From assembly GCA_022567295.1 (NCBI GenBank), contig JADFHE010000006.1, positions 1-41,093 of the forward strand: a DNA stretch of 41,093 nt. The letters are read 5' to 3'. The notes beneath the pieces are model-generated. The model was not told the origin of the DNA, ran no database searches, and was given only the letters and a program-made list of their open reading frames with translations. This DNA comes from Pseudomonadota bacterium. GTDB taxonomy: Bacteria > Pseudomonadota > Gammaproteobacteria > Steroidobacterales > Woeseiaceae. How positions within the stretch are numbered: position 1 is the stretch's first letter; each line of letters starts with the position of its first letter. Below, piece by piece: positions 1 to 6,512 of the stretch. The position numbers and the translations under genes were made by a program.

Positions 1-1
1 C

Positions 2-1300
2 GGTGATGTCGTTGGCGTCCATGTCGCTGTCGACAGCAACGGGTTGATCATCGGGGCACCTCGCGAGAACGTCGATCTGGATGAAGACGGCGATACATTT
101 GGCCTTGGTGAGAACGACACTGGCGCCATTTACATTTATGCTCGCACCGCCGGTGGCCTGGTTTTTCACCAGAAGATCGAAGGTGAAGGCGACAACATCT
201 TCGGAATCGGTGATCGCTTCGGCTCGGGTGTCACGCTGGAGGGCAACTGGCTGTTCGTCGGCGCCGCAAGGTCGTCAAGGCCTGGTCAGGTCTTTGCGGG
301 CGAGGTGTTCGTCTTCAAGTACGACGCCGACACCGATTTGTGGAACCTGACCCAGAAACTGATCTCGGATGCGCCCGACGGCGGTGGCTTCGGTTCACGG
401 ACTGAATCCAGTAAAGTTGAGCTGTTTTCATTCGGTAAGAAGCCCAACGCGCGCATTGCACTCATCGGCGAAGATGGGGATGGGACGGGCGGCAGCCTTC
501 ACGTATTCCGCGAGAAAAAGGGCGTGTGGACGCGAGTCCAGGTCGCTACCAGCCCGAGCGGCAACATGGGTTCCTTCTTTGCTGATTCAGTGACTAGTAT
601 CGGCGATCTGGCCCTGGTTCCCGAGAGCAGATTTGATCCGACATCCGATCCGGCGCAGGTCCACGTCTATCGCATAGACCGGAACGGGATCGTCAAGGTC
701 AAGGGCAAGTTGCACCCGATCCAGACACTGATGTCGCCGTCTGGTAACAAGGACCCCATGGTCTGCAATTCAGGCCGCTTTGGCCACGGACTGGGCGCCG
801 GTGGCGATACCGTCGCAATCGCGGACCCCTGTGACAGCAGCGCGGCCACGGTCTCCGGCGTGGTGCACATCTACCGGGTAAACGAAGAAGAAGAAGAAGA
901 CAAAGAAGAAGAAGACATCGGCGGCAACAAAGCACGGTTGAGTTTTGTGCAGACTCTGGCCAATCCGGTTCCTCTTCCGTTTGCATACTTCGGAGCCGCC
1001 CCTGGGTTCCAAGGCAAGCAGAGCATTTCAGTCAGTTCCGATTTGATTGCGGTGGGCTCCGCGCAATTTGGGGGGGCGTTTGGGGGGGCGGGTCTCCTGC
1101 AGGACGTCTATCTCTTTGGGATGCAGAACGATGGTACGTTTTCGCAAACGGACAATATCCCAACGCCGGAACCGGGCGTGACCGGATTTGATGCCTACGG
1201 ACTGTCGGTCACCTTAAGTGGTGATGGCGAGCTGTATATCGGCCAGATGGGTTCGGTTTTCGAAGGTGGTGGCCGGGTGTTTGTGTACGAGCTCCAGTAG
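2..1300 (+). CDS. FG-GAP repeat (integrin-like beta-propeller) protein, 5' end missing
   Basis: The reading frame is open from base 2, so the start codon and N-terminus (and any signal peptide) lie outside the window. About 432 residues are visible and end at TAG 1298-1300. The protein is a series of FG-GAP-like blades: a phenylalanine-glycine turn, a short beta strand, then a 'vGa/vGs' strand and a closing 'vyvy/vfvf' strand. Examples are IIGAPREN, LFVGAARS, IAVGSAQFGG and a last blade ending VFVYELQ. Such propellers are usually extracellular or surface proteins that bind ligands, often with calcium. No enzyme motif is seen. Between two blades there is a very acidic linker encoded by a GAA-rich run (884-916), and two seven-G tracts lie at 1070-1076 and 1082-1088. 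An intrinsic terminator follows 27 bp after the stop. The family is clear, but the specific role is unknown. Confidence 0.8.
   Translation, partial: GDVVGVHVAVDSNGLIIGAPRENVDLDEDGDTFGLGENDTGAIYIYARTAGGLVFHQKIEGEGDNIFGIGDRFGSGVTLEGNWLFVGAARSSRPGQVFAGEVFVFKYDADTDLWNLTQKLISDAPDGGGFGSRTESSKVELFSFGKKPNARIALIGEDGDGTGGSLHVFREKKGVWTRVQVATSPSGNMGSFFADSVTSIGDLALVPESRFDPTSDPAQVHVYRIDRNGIVKVKGKLHPIQTLMSPSGNKDPMVCNSGRFGHGLGAGGDTVAIADPCDSSAATVSGVVHIYRVNEEEEEDKEEEDIGGNKARLSFVQTLANPVPLPFAYFGAAPGFQGKQSISVSSDLIAVGSAQFGGAFGGAGLLQDVYLFGMQNDGTFSQTDNIPTPEPGVTGFDAYGLSVTLSGDGELYIGQMGSVFEGGGRVFVYELQ
884..916 (+). repeat. GAA-rich trinucleotide run inside the FG-GAP gene
   Basis: Five GAA units, GAC AAA, then three GAA units and GAC encode an acidic Glu/Asp/Lys linker between two propeller blades. 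A length change in multiples of three would keep the frame. It resembles a simple sequence repeat; function is inferred to be a flexible charged linker only. Confidence 0.75.
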
Positions 1301-1327
1301 AACACTCGTGTCATGGAAAAGATGAGA

Positions 1328-1351
1328 CCCCGCCATCGTGGCGGGGTTTTT
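1328..1351 (+). terminator. Rho-independent terminator of the FG-GAP gene
   Basis: CCCCGCC (1328-1334), a five-base loop ATCGT, GGCGGGG (1340-1346) and then five T (1347-1351). This is a perfect 7-bp GC-rich stem with a U tract, 27 bp after the stop codon at 1300. Confidence 0.93.
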
Positions 1352-1355
1352 CTAT

Positions 1356-1434
1356 GTCCGCTTCTGGCCGAAAGCGGACCCTAATTTCACCCTGTTTCTG
1401 ATGATCTGAACGTCCGCTTTGGAGAAAAGCGGAC
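1356..1434. repeat. Dimeric palindromic intergenic repeat, copy 1
   Basis: Two imperfect palindromes of the same type lie 32 bp apart. The first (1356-1379) is GTCCGCTT, 8-nt spacer, AAGCGGAC. The second (1412-1434) is GTCCGCTT, 7-nt spacer, AAGCGGAC. The 79-bp unit recurs in more diverged form at 1492, 5891, 6267 and 6382. The arrangement of two related palindromes recalls REP/BIME elements of other gammaproteobacteria, but I do not recognise this family. Together with copy 2 it fills most of the gene-free stretch 1301-1649. Confidence 0.8.
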
Positions 1435-1491
1435 ATTCGGAGTTCGCCCCAAAAAGCTGAAATTTTTGAATCAGGATTACAGTTGCTGAAC

Positions 1492-1563
1492 GTCCGCTAT
1501 ACGCCCAAAAGCAGACATTAAGCTAATATTGTCCTGAATGACCGCTAATGACCCAAAGCAGAC
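1492..1563. repeat. Dimeric palindromic intergenic repeat, copy 2 (diverged)
   Basis: The first half (1492-1516) begins GTCCGCTATACG and ends AAAAGCAGAC. The second half (1539-1563) contains GCTAATGACCCAAAGC, a 16-nt string found identically in the copy at 5891-5962. It lies 57 bp after copy 1. The rest of the gap up to 1649 shows no gene or clear regulatory signal. Confidence 0.7.
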
Positions 1564-1649
1564 CTAGTCGTTATCGCGTTATCCAACCCTAAACTGTCCA
1601 CCAAAGCGGTAGGTCCAAACGGACTGATGCAACTCCCTTGATCGGGAGC

Positions 1650-2261
1650 CTACGCCACAGAATCCGGTGCCACGGGCTCCTTCAGCCGCAGCAGGACCAC
1701 CCCCATGGCTACCATCCACACCAGGAAGATCCTGCCTAAAAACCAGGGTGTCGCCATAGAAAAGACAAGCGGCAACAATGCCATCAAGCAAAATCCCAGG
1801 ACAGCTATCACGCCCAGCCAGCCGATCCACTTGGGCACCACCGACGTCCTTAGAATAGCGAAACTGAAGAGGAGTACCCCGATGAAGAAGACAAGCACGG
1901 CCCCTACGCCCGCGACTAGCCAGCCTGTTTGGCGGAGGACGTCCGTGATACCCGGCACCAGTTCGTAGGCGATACCCAATAGGATGAACTCACGGAAAAG
2001 GAGAACGATGCCACCGGTGAGGGAGGCCACCACCGCTATCAATGGCAAACGTCCGGCCTGGCGCAGGGCCCGGTAGATCCCCAAAGCTGCGGCTATGAAG
2101 AGTAAAAGGCCCAGGGTATCGAACCAGTGGCCAGTGATTAGAGTATCCACTCCTCGTGACTTGAGCCACTCATTCCCAAAGGCGATGCGCGCCATAGTGC
2201 CACTGACCACTGTCAGGATGGCACATACACCGCCGACTCTCACAAGGCTTATGTTTCCCAT
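1650..2261 (-). CDS. Integral membrane protein of unknown function (DUF4386-like)
   Basis: A 203-residue protein with six likely membrane segments, at about residues 7-25, 46-62, 73-95, 115-140, 143-163 and 170-190, and a short charged C-terminus. The start is supported by a GGAGG Shine-Dalgarno sequence seven bases before the ATG at 2261. Size and topology resemble the DUF4386 family of bacterial membrane proteins, but I see no diagnostic motif, so that name is tentative. It stands alone, with repeat-rich DNA downstream (1301-1649) and a 374-bp gap upstream. No catalytic residues or transport signature can be recognised. Confidence 0.72.
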   Translation of the reverse strand: MGNISLVRVGGVCAILTVVSGTMARIAFGNEWLKSRGVDTLITGHWFDTLGLLLFIAAALGIYRALRQAGRLPLIAVVASLTGGIVLLFREFILLGIAYELVPGITDVLRQTGWLVAGVGAVLVFFIGVLLFSFAILRTSVVPKWIGWLGVIAVLGFCLMALLPLVFSMATPWFLGRIFLVWMVAMGVVLLRLKEPVAPDSVA

Positions 2262-2635
2262 GGTTGCTACCTCCTCTGCTGTAGCAAGTTCCGGCTAGTT
2301 GTGCGCCATTGTAACGTCATCGAGCTAGTTCTGCATGAGGATGAGGCGCTGAGGTCCTCTATCATTGCCTAGTCCAAACGGATTAGATTCGTGGTGACGC
2401 CTGGTCCGCTTTTGGCCGAACTTCGCCGTTGAGGTATTCAGAAGCTGAGCGGCTGCTTACGGTACGAGCCGACGGTGAAATCTCGGTTATTGATGAATAG
2501 CAGATCGAAAGACTGGTTCGCGCGCGATAGCAGCCGCCCGAGAAAAATGCGGTAAACTTCCGGTTGTGACCCAAGCAGTCAGTTCGGTGCTCTTATGGGA
2601 GATATGTTTTTCAGCAGTAGAAACGGGGGGTTGCC
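2262..2635. other. Gene-free stretch between two membrane-protein genes
   Basis: This 374-bp stretch has no convincing coding region. A half copy of the intergenic repeat (GTCCGCTTTTGGCCGAA) lies at 2404-2420. A short minus-strand open frame across 2383-2574 translates through that half repeat, has no good ribosome site and is not counted as a gene. The promoters of both flanking genes presumably lie here, but none is clear. Confidence 0.5.
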
Positions 2636-2920
2636 ATGTTCTTTCTGCCATTGCTGATGCTGCTGACTATAATCGCCACCGTTCGATTCTTCTGGACAGG
2701 CGTCCCCCCAGTTCTTGCGTGGGTCTGTATTATTTTTGGTTGTATGGCGATATTGTCACGCGTCCTTGCGTGGTTGACCGGCGCGGCTCAGGGCACAATC
2801 AAAATGCTATCGGAAGAAGTTGGCCCCGGAGCAGTACGACGCAATCTCTTTATGGAAGCCGCAATTTGGATTATGGCCGTAGTTAATGTCTACTTCTTTG
2901 TCGTCCGGTCCCCGGCATAG
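2636..2920 (+). CDS. Small hypothetical membrane protein (94 aa)
   Basis: The protein has two closely spaced N-terminal hydrophobic helices (about residues 2-20 and 26-46), an amphipathic charged middle with a 'GAAQGTIKML' segment, and a third hydrophobic helix near the C-terminus (about 72-91). A purine-rich GGGGGG at 2624-2629, spaced six bases from the ATG at 2636, supports this start; a longer frame opening at 2566 in another phase has poorer composition. No family is recognised. The gene stands alone, with the ankyrin gene 109 bp downstream on the same strand. It is probably a real small inner-membrane protein of unknown role. Confidence 0.6.
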   Translation: MFFLPLLMLLTIIATVRFFWTGVPPVLAWVCIIFGCMAILSRVLAWLTGAAQGTIKMLSEEVGPGAVRRNLFMEAAIWIMAVVNVYFFVVRSPA

Positions 2921-3029
2921 AGACGGCAAATCCGGTGGCCCTGAGTGTGTCTTGGTAATTCGGCGAATTGGAGTGATACCTTTTCGTTGAGAAGATTTGA
3001 GCCAACCGATGTAATGAAACGGTAAGAAT

Positions 3030-4001
3030 ATGGGTATTTTTGGCCGACTGTTCAGATCAAGAGATCCTCTGAAATTGGCAAGAGAGCTAATGACGGAAGC
3101 GCGCGCCGGGAATTATGCGGCGGTGAAGTCAATTATCGGCGACGTGATGGCAAATTCTCCTTCGGTTGAAGATCTGGCGATGGAGCTTTTGGATGAGCAC
3201 AAATCGAAACCGGCTATTCTCGCGGCTATTGAGGCGGGTGGCCTCGCAGACAACGGCACAAGAGACTTGTTGGCACTCGGTCTTTTTGAGGCTGCGGCAG
3301 AAGGTCACATTGAAATCGTCGAGCTGCTCGCAGACCACGGGGCGAACATGGATCGACCTCACGGGTCGGATGGCACAACAGCAATGGGTATTGCTGCATT
3401 CACCGGTCGAAACGACATTGTTCAATTCCTGACTCGACGAGCTGCAAATTTGAACGCCAAGGATAATAAAGGCGTGACGCCGTTCATGCTGGCTGTCGCA
3501 AAATGCTCAGCCGAAACTGTTTCAAAAATGATCGGGGTTGGAGCAGATTTGCACTCGGAAAGTAACGGTGGTCTGACCGTTAAAGATTTCGCGTCCATGC
3601 CGCCGAAGGCGGATATCTTGGCGTTGCTCGATTCGGCCCCTGAAAGCGGTATCAATACCGCGACTCGAGAACCCGGCTTAACTGCCCCAGCGGCGAAAGG
3701 TGGGGTATGTGTCGCGAAATACAAAGTTGGCAAATATGTGATGAAGGTATTTACCGACATAAGATCATTCGGACCGGTCAAGTTTTTGTACATCCTTGAA
3801 GTATCGTTTGCTGAGAAAGCTTCGCCAATAATGTACGTGACTTGCGAAAGCTCGGACCTGAGCCCGTCTCACGAATTGATCATGGGGGTTTTTGACTCAA
3901 ACGGCCACCAAAACCTCGGCCCGGTCGAGGGCATTGGTAAATTACAAATGTTCATAGCGCGAGCGCGGCTGGAGGCAGGAAAGAGGATCATTGACAGCTA
4001 G
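3030..4001 (+). CDS. Ankyrin-repeat protein
   Basis: A 323-residue protein without a signal peptide. Residues about 85-190 form three to four ankyrin repeats with the usual TAMGIAAFTGRNDIV-type helix pair and 'GAN/GAD' beta-turn ends (AAAEGHIEIVELLADHGAN, then TPFMLAVAKCSAETV). These repeats mediate protein-protein contacts. The first 80 residues are helical and the last 120 are a separate beta-rich region (about 228-300, with repeated YKVGKY-, VKFLYILEVSF- and MYVTCESS-like strands) that I do not recognise. The start at 3030 has a weak ribosome site (AACGGTAAG). It lies between two unassigned membrane-protein genes on the same strand; no partner is evident. Confidence 0.82.
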   Translation: MGIFGRLFRSRDPLKLARELMTEARAGNYAAVKSIIGDVMANSPSVEDLAMELLDEHKSKPAILAAIEAGGLADNGTRDLLALGLFEAAAEGHIEIVELLADHGANMDRPHGSDGTTAMGIAAFTGRNDIVQFLTRRAANLNAKDNKGVTPFMLAVAKCSAETVSKMIGVGADLHSESNGGLTVKDFASMPPKADILALLDSAPESGINTATREPGLTAPAAKGGVCVAKYKVGKYVMKVFTDIRSFGPVKFLYILEVSFAEKASPIMYVTCESSDLSPSHELIMGVFDSNGHQNLGPVEGIGKLQMFIARARLEAGKRIIDS

Positions 4002-4168
4002 CTGCATTGGCCCCTTTTGGTCGCTCGCTGCTTCATTTTCAACATCCTCCTCTCTATAGTTAGAGATTAGGTGTTGCATCGACCGGTTGAAATCGCAACC
4101 CAGAGCGGACATCGCAGGTAAAAAAACGTCTGGTGGTTCATGCGGCCAACAAAGTTCTGGAGGATAAA

Positions 4169-4978
4169 ATGGGCAGATATGTATGGGCGTTTTTAGCATT
4201 CAGTTTTTGCTCAATTTTTCTAATTGATGCATTTCAGAGAAATACGCCGTACATTTTCGAGTCGGCCAAAATGGCCGAAATGGCATATTATGGGTTGGAA
4301 TTTGAATTTCAGGATTGGGCGTGGGGTGACCATTACTTTTGGCGACTCGCAGCAGCAGTAATAGCAACAGGGTTTGTAGGATTCCTGTCCGGTGCAATCG
4401 CACAGTCAAACGGCGGAAGGACAGCTTTGATCGCCAATATCCCAAGCGTCCTAGTTTGGGTAGGAACATTCTATTTCGTAGTTTTCAGCGAATACGAAAT
4501 CGAAGCCAGCACAGGTTTCGCTGTTATATCCATATTGGCCATTCCTTTGACCAGCTGGATTGCGTATACATTCGGCGGAATTGGCGCTGAAGTGCAAACC
4601 GGATCGTATGCTAGCCACACAGTGTTAGGCATCAAACCATTTCATTGGTTGTGGGCAATTTTCCCGCTGTACGTTTACAGCATTGGCATCGTTTTCGTCG
4701 TTGCCTATGCCGTCGGACTACAGTTCTTTACGTTCAACGACATCAGCTTTGTGGCTACAATAATGGCGGTAATTTCTATGCTTCCGATATTTGCATGGAT
4801 CTTGCCTCTATATGCTTCACACCAGATTCTAGCTGGTGAGGCTATGGCAGAAAATCATTCAGCAACTAGGGGGCTCGCAATTGCTGGATTGCTAGTTGGG
4901 GGTGTGTTGCTAGCAATGCTTGTGCAATTCGTCTGCTTTTGGATTGTGCAGAAACTTGGTATCTGGTGGTACACGTAG
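4169..4978 (+). CDS. Multi-pass membrane protein of unknown function
   Basis: A 269-residue hydrophobic protein with about six membrane segments (roughly residues 5-22, 59-80, 88-107, 112-132, 158-185, 193-215 and 235-260, some of which may be re-entrant). I chose the ATG at 4169 because a CTGGAGG Shine-Dalgarno sequence (4157-4163) lies five bases upstream; a GTG 36 bases earlier in the same frame has none. No transporter or enzyme family is recognised. The region is relatively AT-rich compared with the catabolic genes further on, in keeping with an accessory locus. It sits 167 bp after the ankyrin gene on the same strand and could be co-transcribed with it. Confidence 0.68.
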   Translation: MGRYVWAFLAFSFCSIFLIDAFQRNTPYIFESAKMAEMAYYGLEFEFQDWAWGDHYFWRLAAAVIATGFVGFLSGAIAQSNGGRTALIANIPSVLVWVGTFYFVVFSEYEIEASTGFAVISILAIPLTSWIAYTFGGIGAEVQTGSYASHTVLGIKPFHWLWAIFPLYVYSIGIVFVVAYAVGLQFFTFNDISFVATIMAVISMLPIFAWILPLYASHQILAGEAMAENHSATRGLAIAGLLVGGVLLAMLVQFVCFWIVQKLGIWWYT

Positions 4979-4995
4979 TATCGCGGTTCTTGAGT

Positions 4996-5011
4996 GTCCG
5001 TTTCTGGCGGA
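4996..5011 (+). repeat. Solitary half copy of the intergenic repeat
   Basis: GTCCGTTTCTGGCGGA matches the first half of the palindromic unit at 1356 (GTCCGCTTCTGGCCGA) with two differences. It lacks the paired second unit. It lies just after the stop of the membrane-protein gene. Confidence 0.45.
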
Positions 5012-5120
5012 TTTGCGCCCTTCGTAGCAGCGTTCTTTTCGTCAGTTGAACGACTGCTTGTGACAAAAGCTGCCTTCGGGCCGGTTGAGTCTTGGTACAA
5101 GCGCGTGCCCGCTCCCAACA

Positions 5121-5318
5121 TTATTCCGAACGTTTGGCATCCAGAATTTTCGCATCTAGCCATGCCAAAACATCGTCTGCCACCCATCCCACTGCACGCG
5201 CGCCTAATTTAAACTGTCGGGGAAACTCGCCCCGCTTGATCATTTCGTAAATTGTCGAGCGTGACAGCCCAGTTTGTGTAATAACTTCGGGTAATCGCCA
5301 TACTCTTTTTGTCGACAT
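5121..5318 (-). CDS. AlpA-family helix-turn-helix regulator
   Basis: A 65-residue protein with the compact MerR-like helix-turn-helix of the AlpA/phage regulatory family: a 'RLPEVITQTGLSRSTIYEMI' helix pair, 'KRGEFPRQFKLG' wing, and 'GWVADDVLAWL' closing helix. AlpA proteins activate excision or integration genes in cryptic prophages and satellite elements. I chose the ATG at 5318 because AGGAAG directly precedes it; an in-frame ATG at 5345 is less well placed. No integrase, capsid or replication gene is nearby, so this is an orphan, perhaps the last gene of a decayed element next to the tRNA at 5733-5806. Confidence 0.85.
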   Translation of the reverse strand: MSTKRVWRLPEVITQTGLSRSTIYEMIKRGEFPRQFKLGARAVGWVADDVLAWLDAKILDAKRSE

Positions 5319-5582
5319 CTTCCTGTCCGGTAACAGCCAAAGCAATTCGGTAGAATATGCGCAAAGTCGTCACGAAACTCGTAAAAGCCGACCAATGTTT
5401 GCGTTGGTTTCTTGGCCAAAATAGTAATATCGATAGTGCAGTCTGGAATCGAACCCAGTGGAATTTTCGACCACAAAATCACGGGGGCAACCGTTGGGGC
5501 CACTGAAGTTCGGGTTGAAGAAAAAATAGTTGAAGATCAAACGGTTAGTTGCGTGATTCGAGTGTACCCTTCACCACCAAAT
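5319..5582. other. Gene-free stretch between AlpA gene and tRNA-linked terminator
   Basis: No convincing gene. A 12-nt string GGAATCGAACCC at 5445-5456 is repeated exactly in the T-arm of the tRNA-Gly gene (5747-5758), 302 bp away. It is embedded in different flanks and could be a remnant of an integration site or of a tRNA fragment. The T-arm loop is so generic that chance is possible. Confidence 0.4.
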
Positions 5583-5612
5583 AAAAAGGCACCCCAACGG
5601 GGGTGCCTTTTT
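5583..5612 (-). terminator. Strong bidirectional stem-loop terminator behind tRNA-Gly
   Basis: AAAAAGGCACCCC (5583-5595), a short loop, and GGGGTGCCTTTTT ending at 5612. The GC-rich stem is flanked by A and T runs on either side, so it can work on both strands. It is placed to end a minus-strand transcript that starts upstream of tRNA-Gly and passes through the structured region 5613-5732. Confidence 0.9.
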
Positions 5613-5732
5613 ATTTTCTGGTGTGGAGTTGAACCACCGAAGGTGGATCATCCGAGCACGCTGGCGTCGTGCGACAGACGCCCGAAGGGCGAGGCCCGGT
5701 ACGGACCAGTCCAATCCGCCCTGCGCACGAAT
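5613..5732 (-). ncRNA. Candidate structured RNA region downstream of tRNA-Gly
   Basis: The 120 bp between the tRNA 3' end and the terminator fold well. A 9-bp stem with one bulge joins 5721-5729 (CTGCGCACG) and 5668-5677 (CGTGCGACAG). It encloses two hairpins: CGCCC-GAA-GGGCG at 5679-5691 and GGAC-CA-GTCC at 5703-5712, giving a three-way junction. A further hairpin CCACC-GAA-GGTGG lies at 5634-5646, ahead of the terminator stem. On the minus strand this would be a tail of the tRNA transcript or a separate small RNA after processing. No known RNA family is recognised. The fold is seen in sequence, but function and strand are inferred. Confidence 0.4.
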
Positions 5733-5806
5733 TGGAGCGGGTGAAGGGAATCGAACCCTCATTCTCAGCTTGGGAAGCTGATGTCCTACCATTGAACGAC
5801 ACCCGC
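5733..5806 (-). tRNA. tRNA-Gly(CCC)
   Basis: Read on the minus strand from 5806: acceptor GCGGGTG pairs with CACCCGC, a D-arm with GTTCAATGGTAGGAC, an anticodon stem TCAGC/GCTGA around the loop TTCCCAA (anticodon CCC, reading GGG), a T-arm with GGGTTCGATTCCC, discriminator T and an encoded CCA (complement of 5733-5735). It closely resembles the CCC-glycine tRNA of other gammaproteobacteria. It is followed by the structured region and terminator at 5583-5732. Confidence 0.97.
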
Positions 5807-5890
5807 AGACGCAGCGATAGTGACAGAGTCTACAGGTTCACGGCCCTATGAATCACGGACAGACTCCCCTGTTACAACTGAAGCATGAAC

Positions 5891-5962
5891 GGCCGCTATA
5901 CACACGGAATCGGCCATTGGGGTGGTACAGTGCTGAAGGTCTGCTAATGACCCAAAGCGGAC
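5891..5962. repeat. Dimeric palindromic intergenic repeat, copy 3 (diverged)
   Basis: The first half starts GGCCGCTATACACACGG (5891), matching the CGCTATACG start of copy 2. The second half (5939-5962) is GTCTGCTAATGACCC, then AAAGCGGAC, sharing a 16-nt string with copy 2. Total length and spacing are the same as in the other copies. Confidence 0.7.
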
Positions 5963-5988
5963 CGGTACTAGCCGATTGCTGCAATCAA

Positions 5989-6165
5989 CTACATTCTACC
6001 CAAGCCAGCGAAAATCCCCCCAAATATGAGTCCGAGCACGGTAAATATGACCATCAAAATTATCACCGCGGGAATAGCTGCGATTGCCGCTTTGACCATG
6101 AAAACCACCATCGAACCGAACGGCATCTTGACATCGACTATCGTAACTTCGCTCTGATTTTCCAT
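5989..6165 (-). CDS. Small single-helix membrane protein (58 aa)
   Basis: An ATG at 6165 preceded by an AGGGGAAG ribosome site (spacing two to four bases from its end) opens a 58-codon frame ending in TAG at 5989-5991. The first 17 residues are polar (MENQSEVTIVDVKMPF), followed by one or two tightly packed hydrophobic stretches (about residues 18-55) rich in Ala, Ile, Val, Met and Gly and ending GGIFAGLGRM. The composition fits a small inner-membrane protein. It is shorter than usual gene-finder cut-offs and lies between two copies of the intergenic repeat. No family is recognised. Coding evidence rests on the ribosome site, the uninterrupted frame and the membrane-helix pattern. Confidence 0.68.
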   Translation of the reverse strand: MENQSEVTIVDVKMPFGSMVVFMVKAAIAAIPAVIILMVIFTVLGLIFGGIFAGLGRM

Positions 6166-6266
6166 ACTCTTCCCCTAAAGTGTCTAATTTGGTCTTACGT
6201 TTTTTACTGACGCTATTGAATTAATCTACTAATTCAGGATACAGGACAACGACCTCATAAAGAAAT

Positions 6267-6345
6267 GTCTGCTTGTGGCCGTTAGCTGCCGGTCAAATTC
6301 CTGGAATCGTAGCGGTCTGAATGACCGCTATTGGTCAATGCGGAC
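6267..6345. repeat. Dimeric palindromic intergenic repeat, copy 4 (diverged)
   Basis: The first half is GTCTGCTTGTGGCCGTTAGC (6267-6286) and the second half (6322-6345) is TGACCGCTATTGG then TCAATGCGGAC. The length of 79 bp equals copy 1. It lies in the gene-free stretch 6166-6512, which otherwise contains copy 5 and, presumably, the promoters of the two flanking divergent genes; I could not assign these. Confidence 0.6.
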
Positions 6346-6381
6346 AGTCAGAATCGGGATACTGAAAATCCGTTGCCAACC

Positions 6382-6454
6382 GTCCGGCTGTACGCCCGGA
6401 AGCAGCCGTTGAGCTGGTACGATGTCGAGGGACCGCTAACGACCTAAGACGGAC
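6382..6454. repeat. Dimeric palindromic intergenic repeat, copy 5 (diverged)
   Basis: The first half starts GTCCGGCTGTACGCCC and continues GGAAGCAGCC (6382-6407). The second half (6431-6454) is GACCGCTAACGACC then TAAGACGGAC. Half spacing and total length match copies 2 and 3. It ends 58 bp before the CAP-domain gene. Confidence 0.65.
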
Positions 6455-6512
6455 GTGGATACTTGCATCCAATTACACCTTTCTTGGGGAAATTTCCGCG
6501 AGTCAGTCAAAG

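Noticed and set aside
2383-2574. A 63-codon minus-strand frame
   Set aside because: It includes a half copy of the intergenic repeat, has no ribosome site and no protein-like pattern.
5571-5802. Open frames on both strands across the tRNA and its terminator
   Set aside because: They translate tRNA-Gly, the structured tail and the terminator; frames of this kind are well-known false calls beside tRNA genes.
5121-5806. Intact prophage or integrative element
   Set aside because: Only an AlpA regulator is present; there is no integrase, structural, replication or mobilisation gene in the window.
5848-6210. A 120-codon plus-strand frame
   Set aside because: It runs through repeat copy 3 and antisense to the better supported 58-residue gene, lacks a ribosome site and has a low-complexity His/Asn-rich product.
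1356-6454. CRISPR array
   Set aside because: The repeats are palindromic, diverged, irregularly spaced over 5 kb and not separated by uniform spacers; no cas genes are present.
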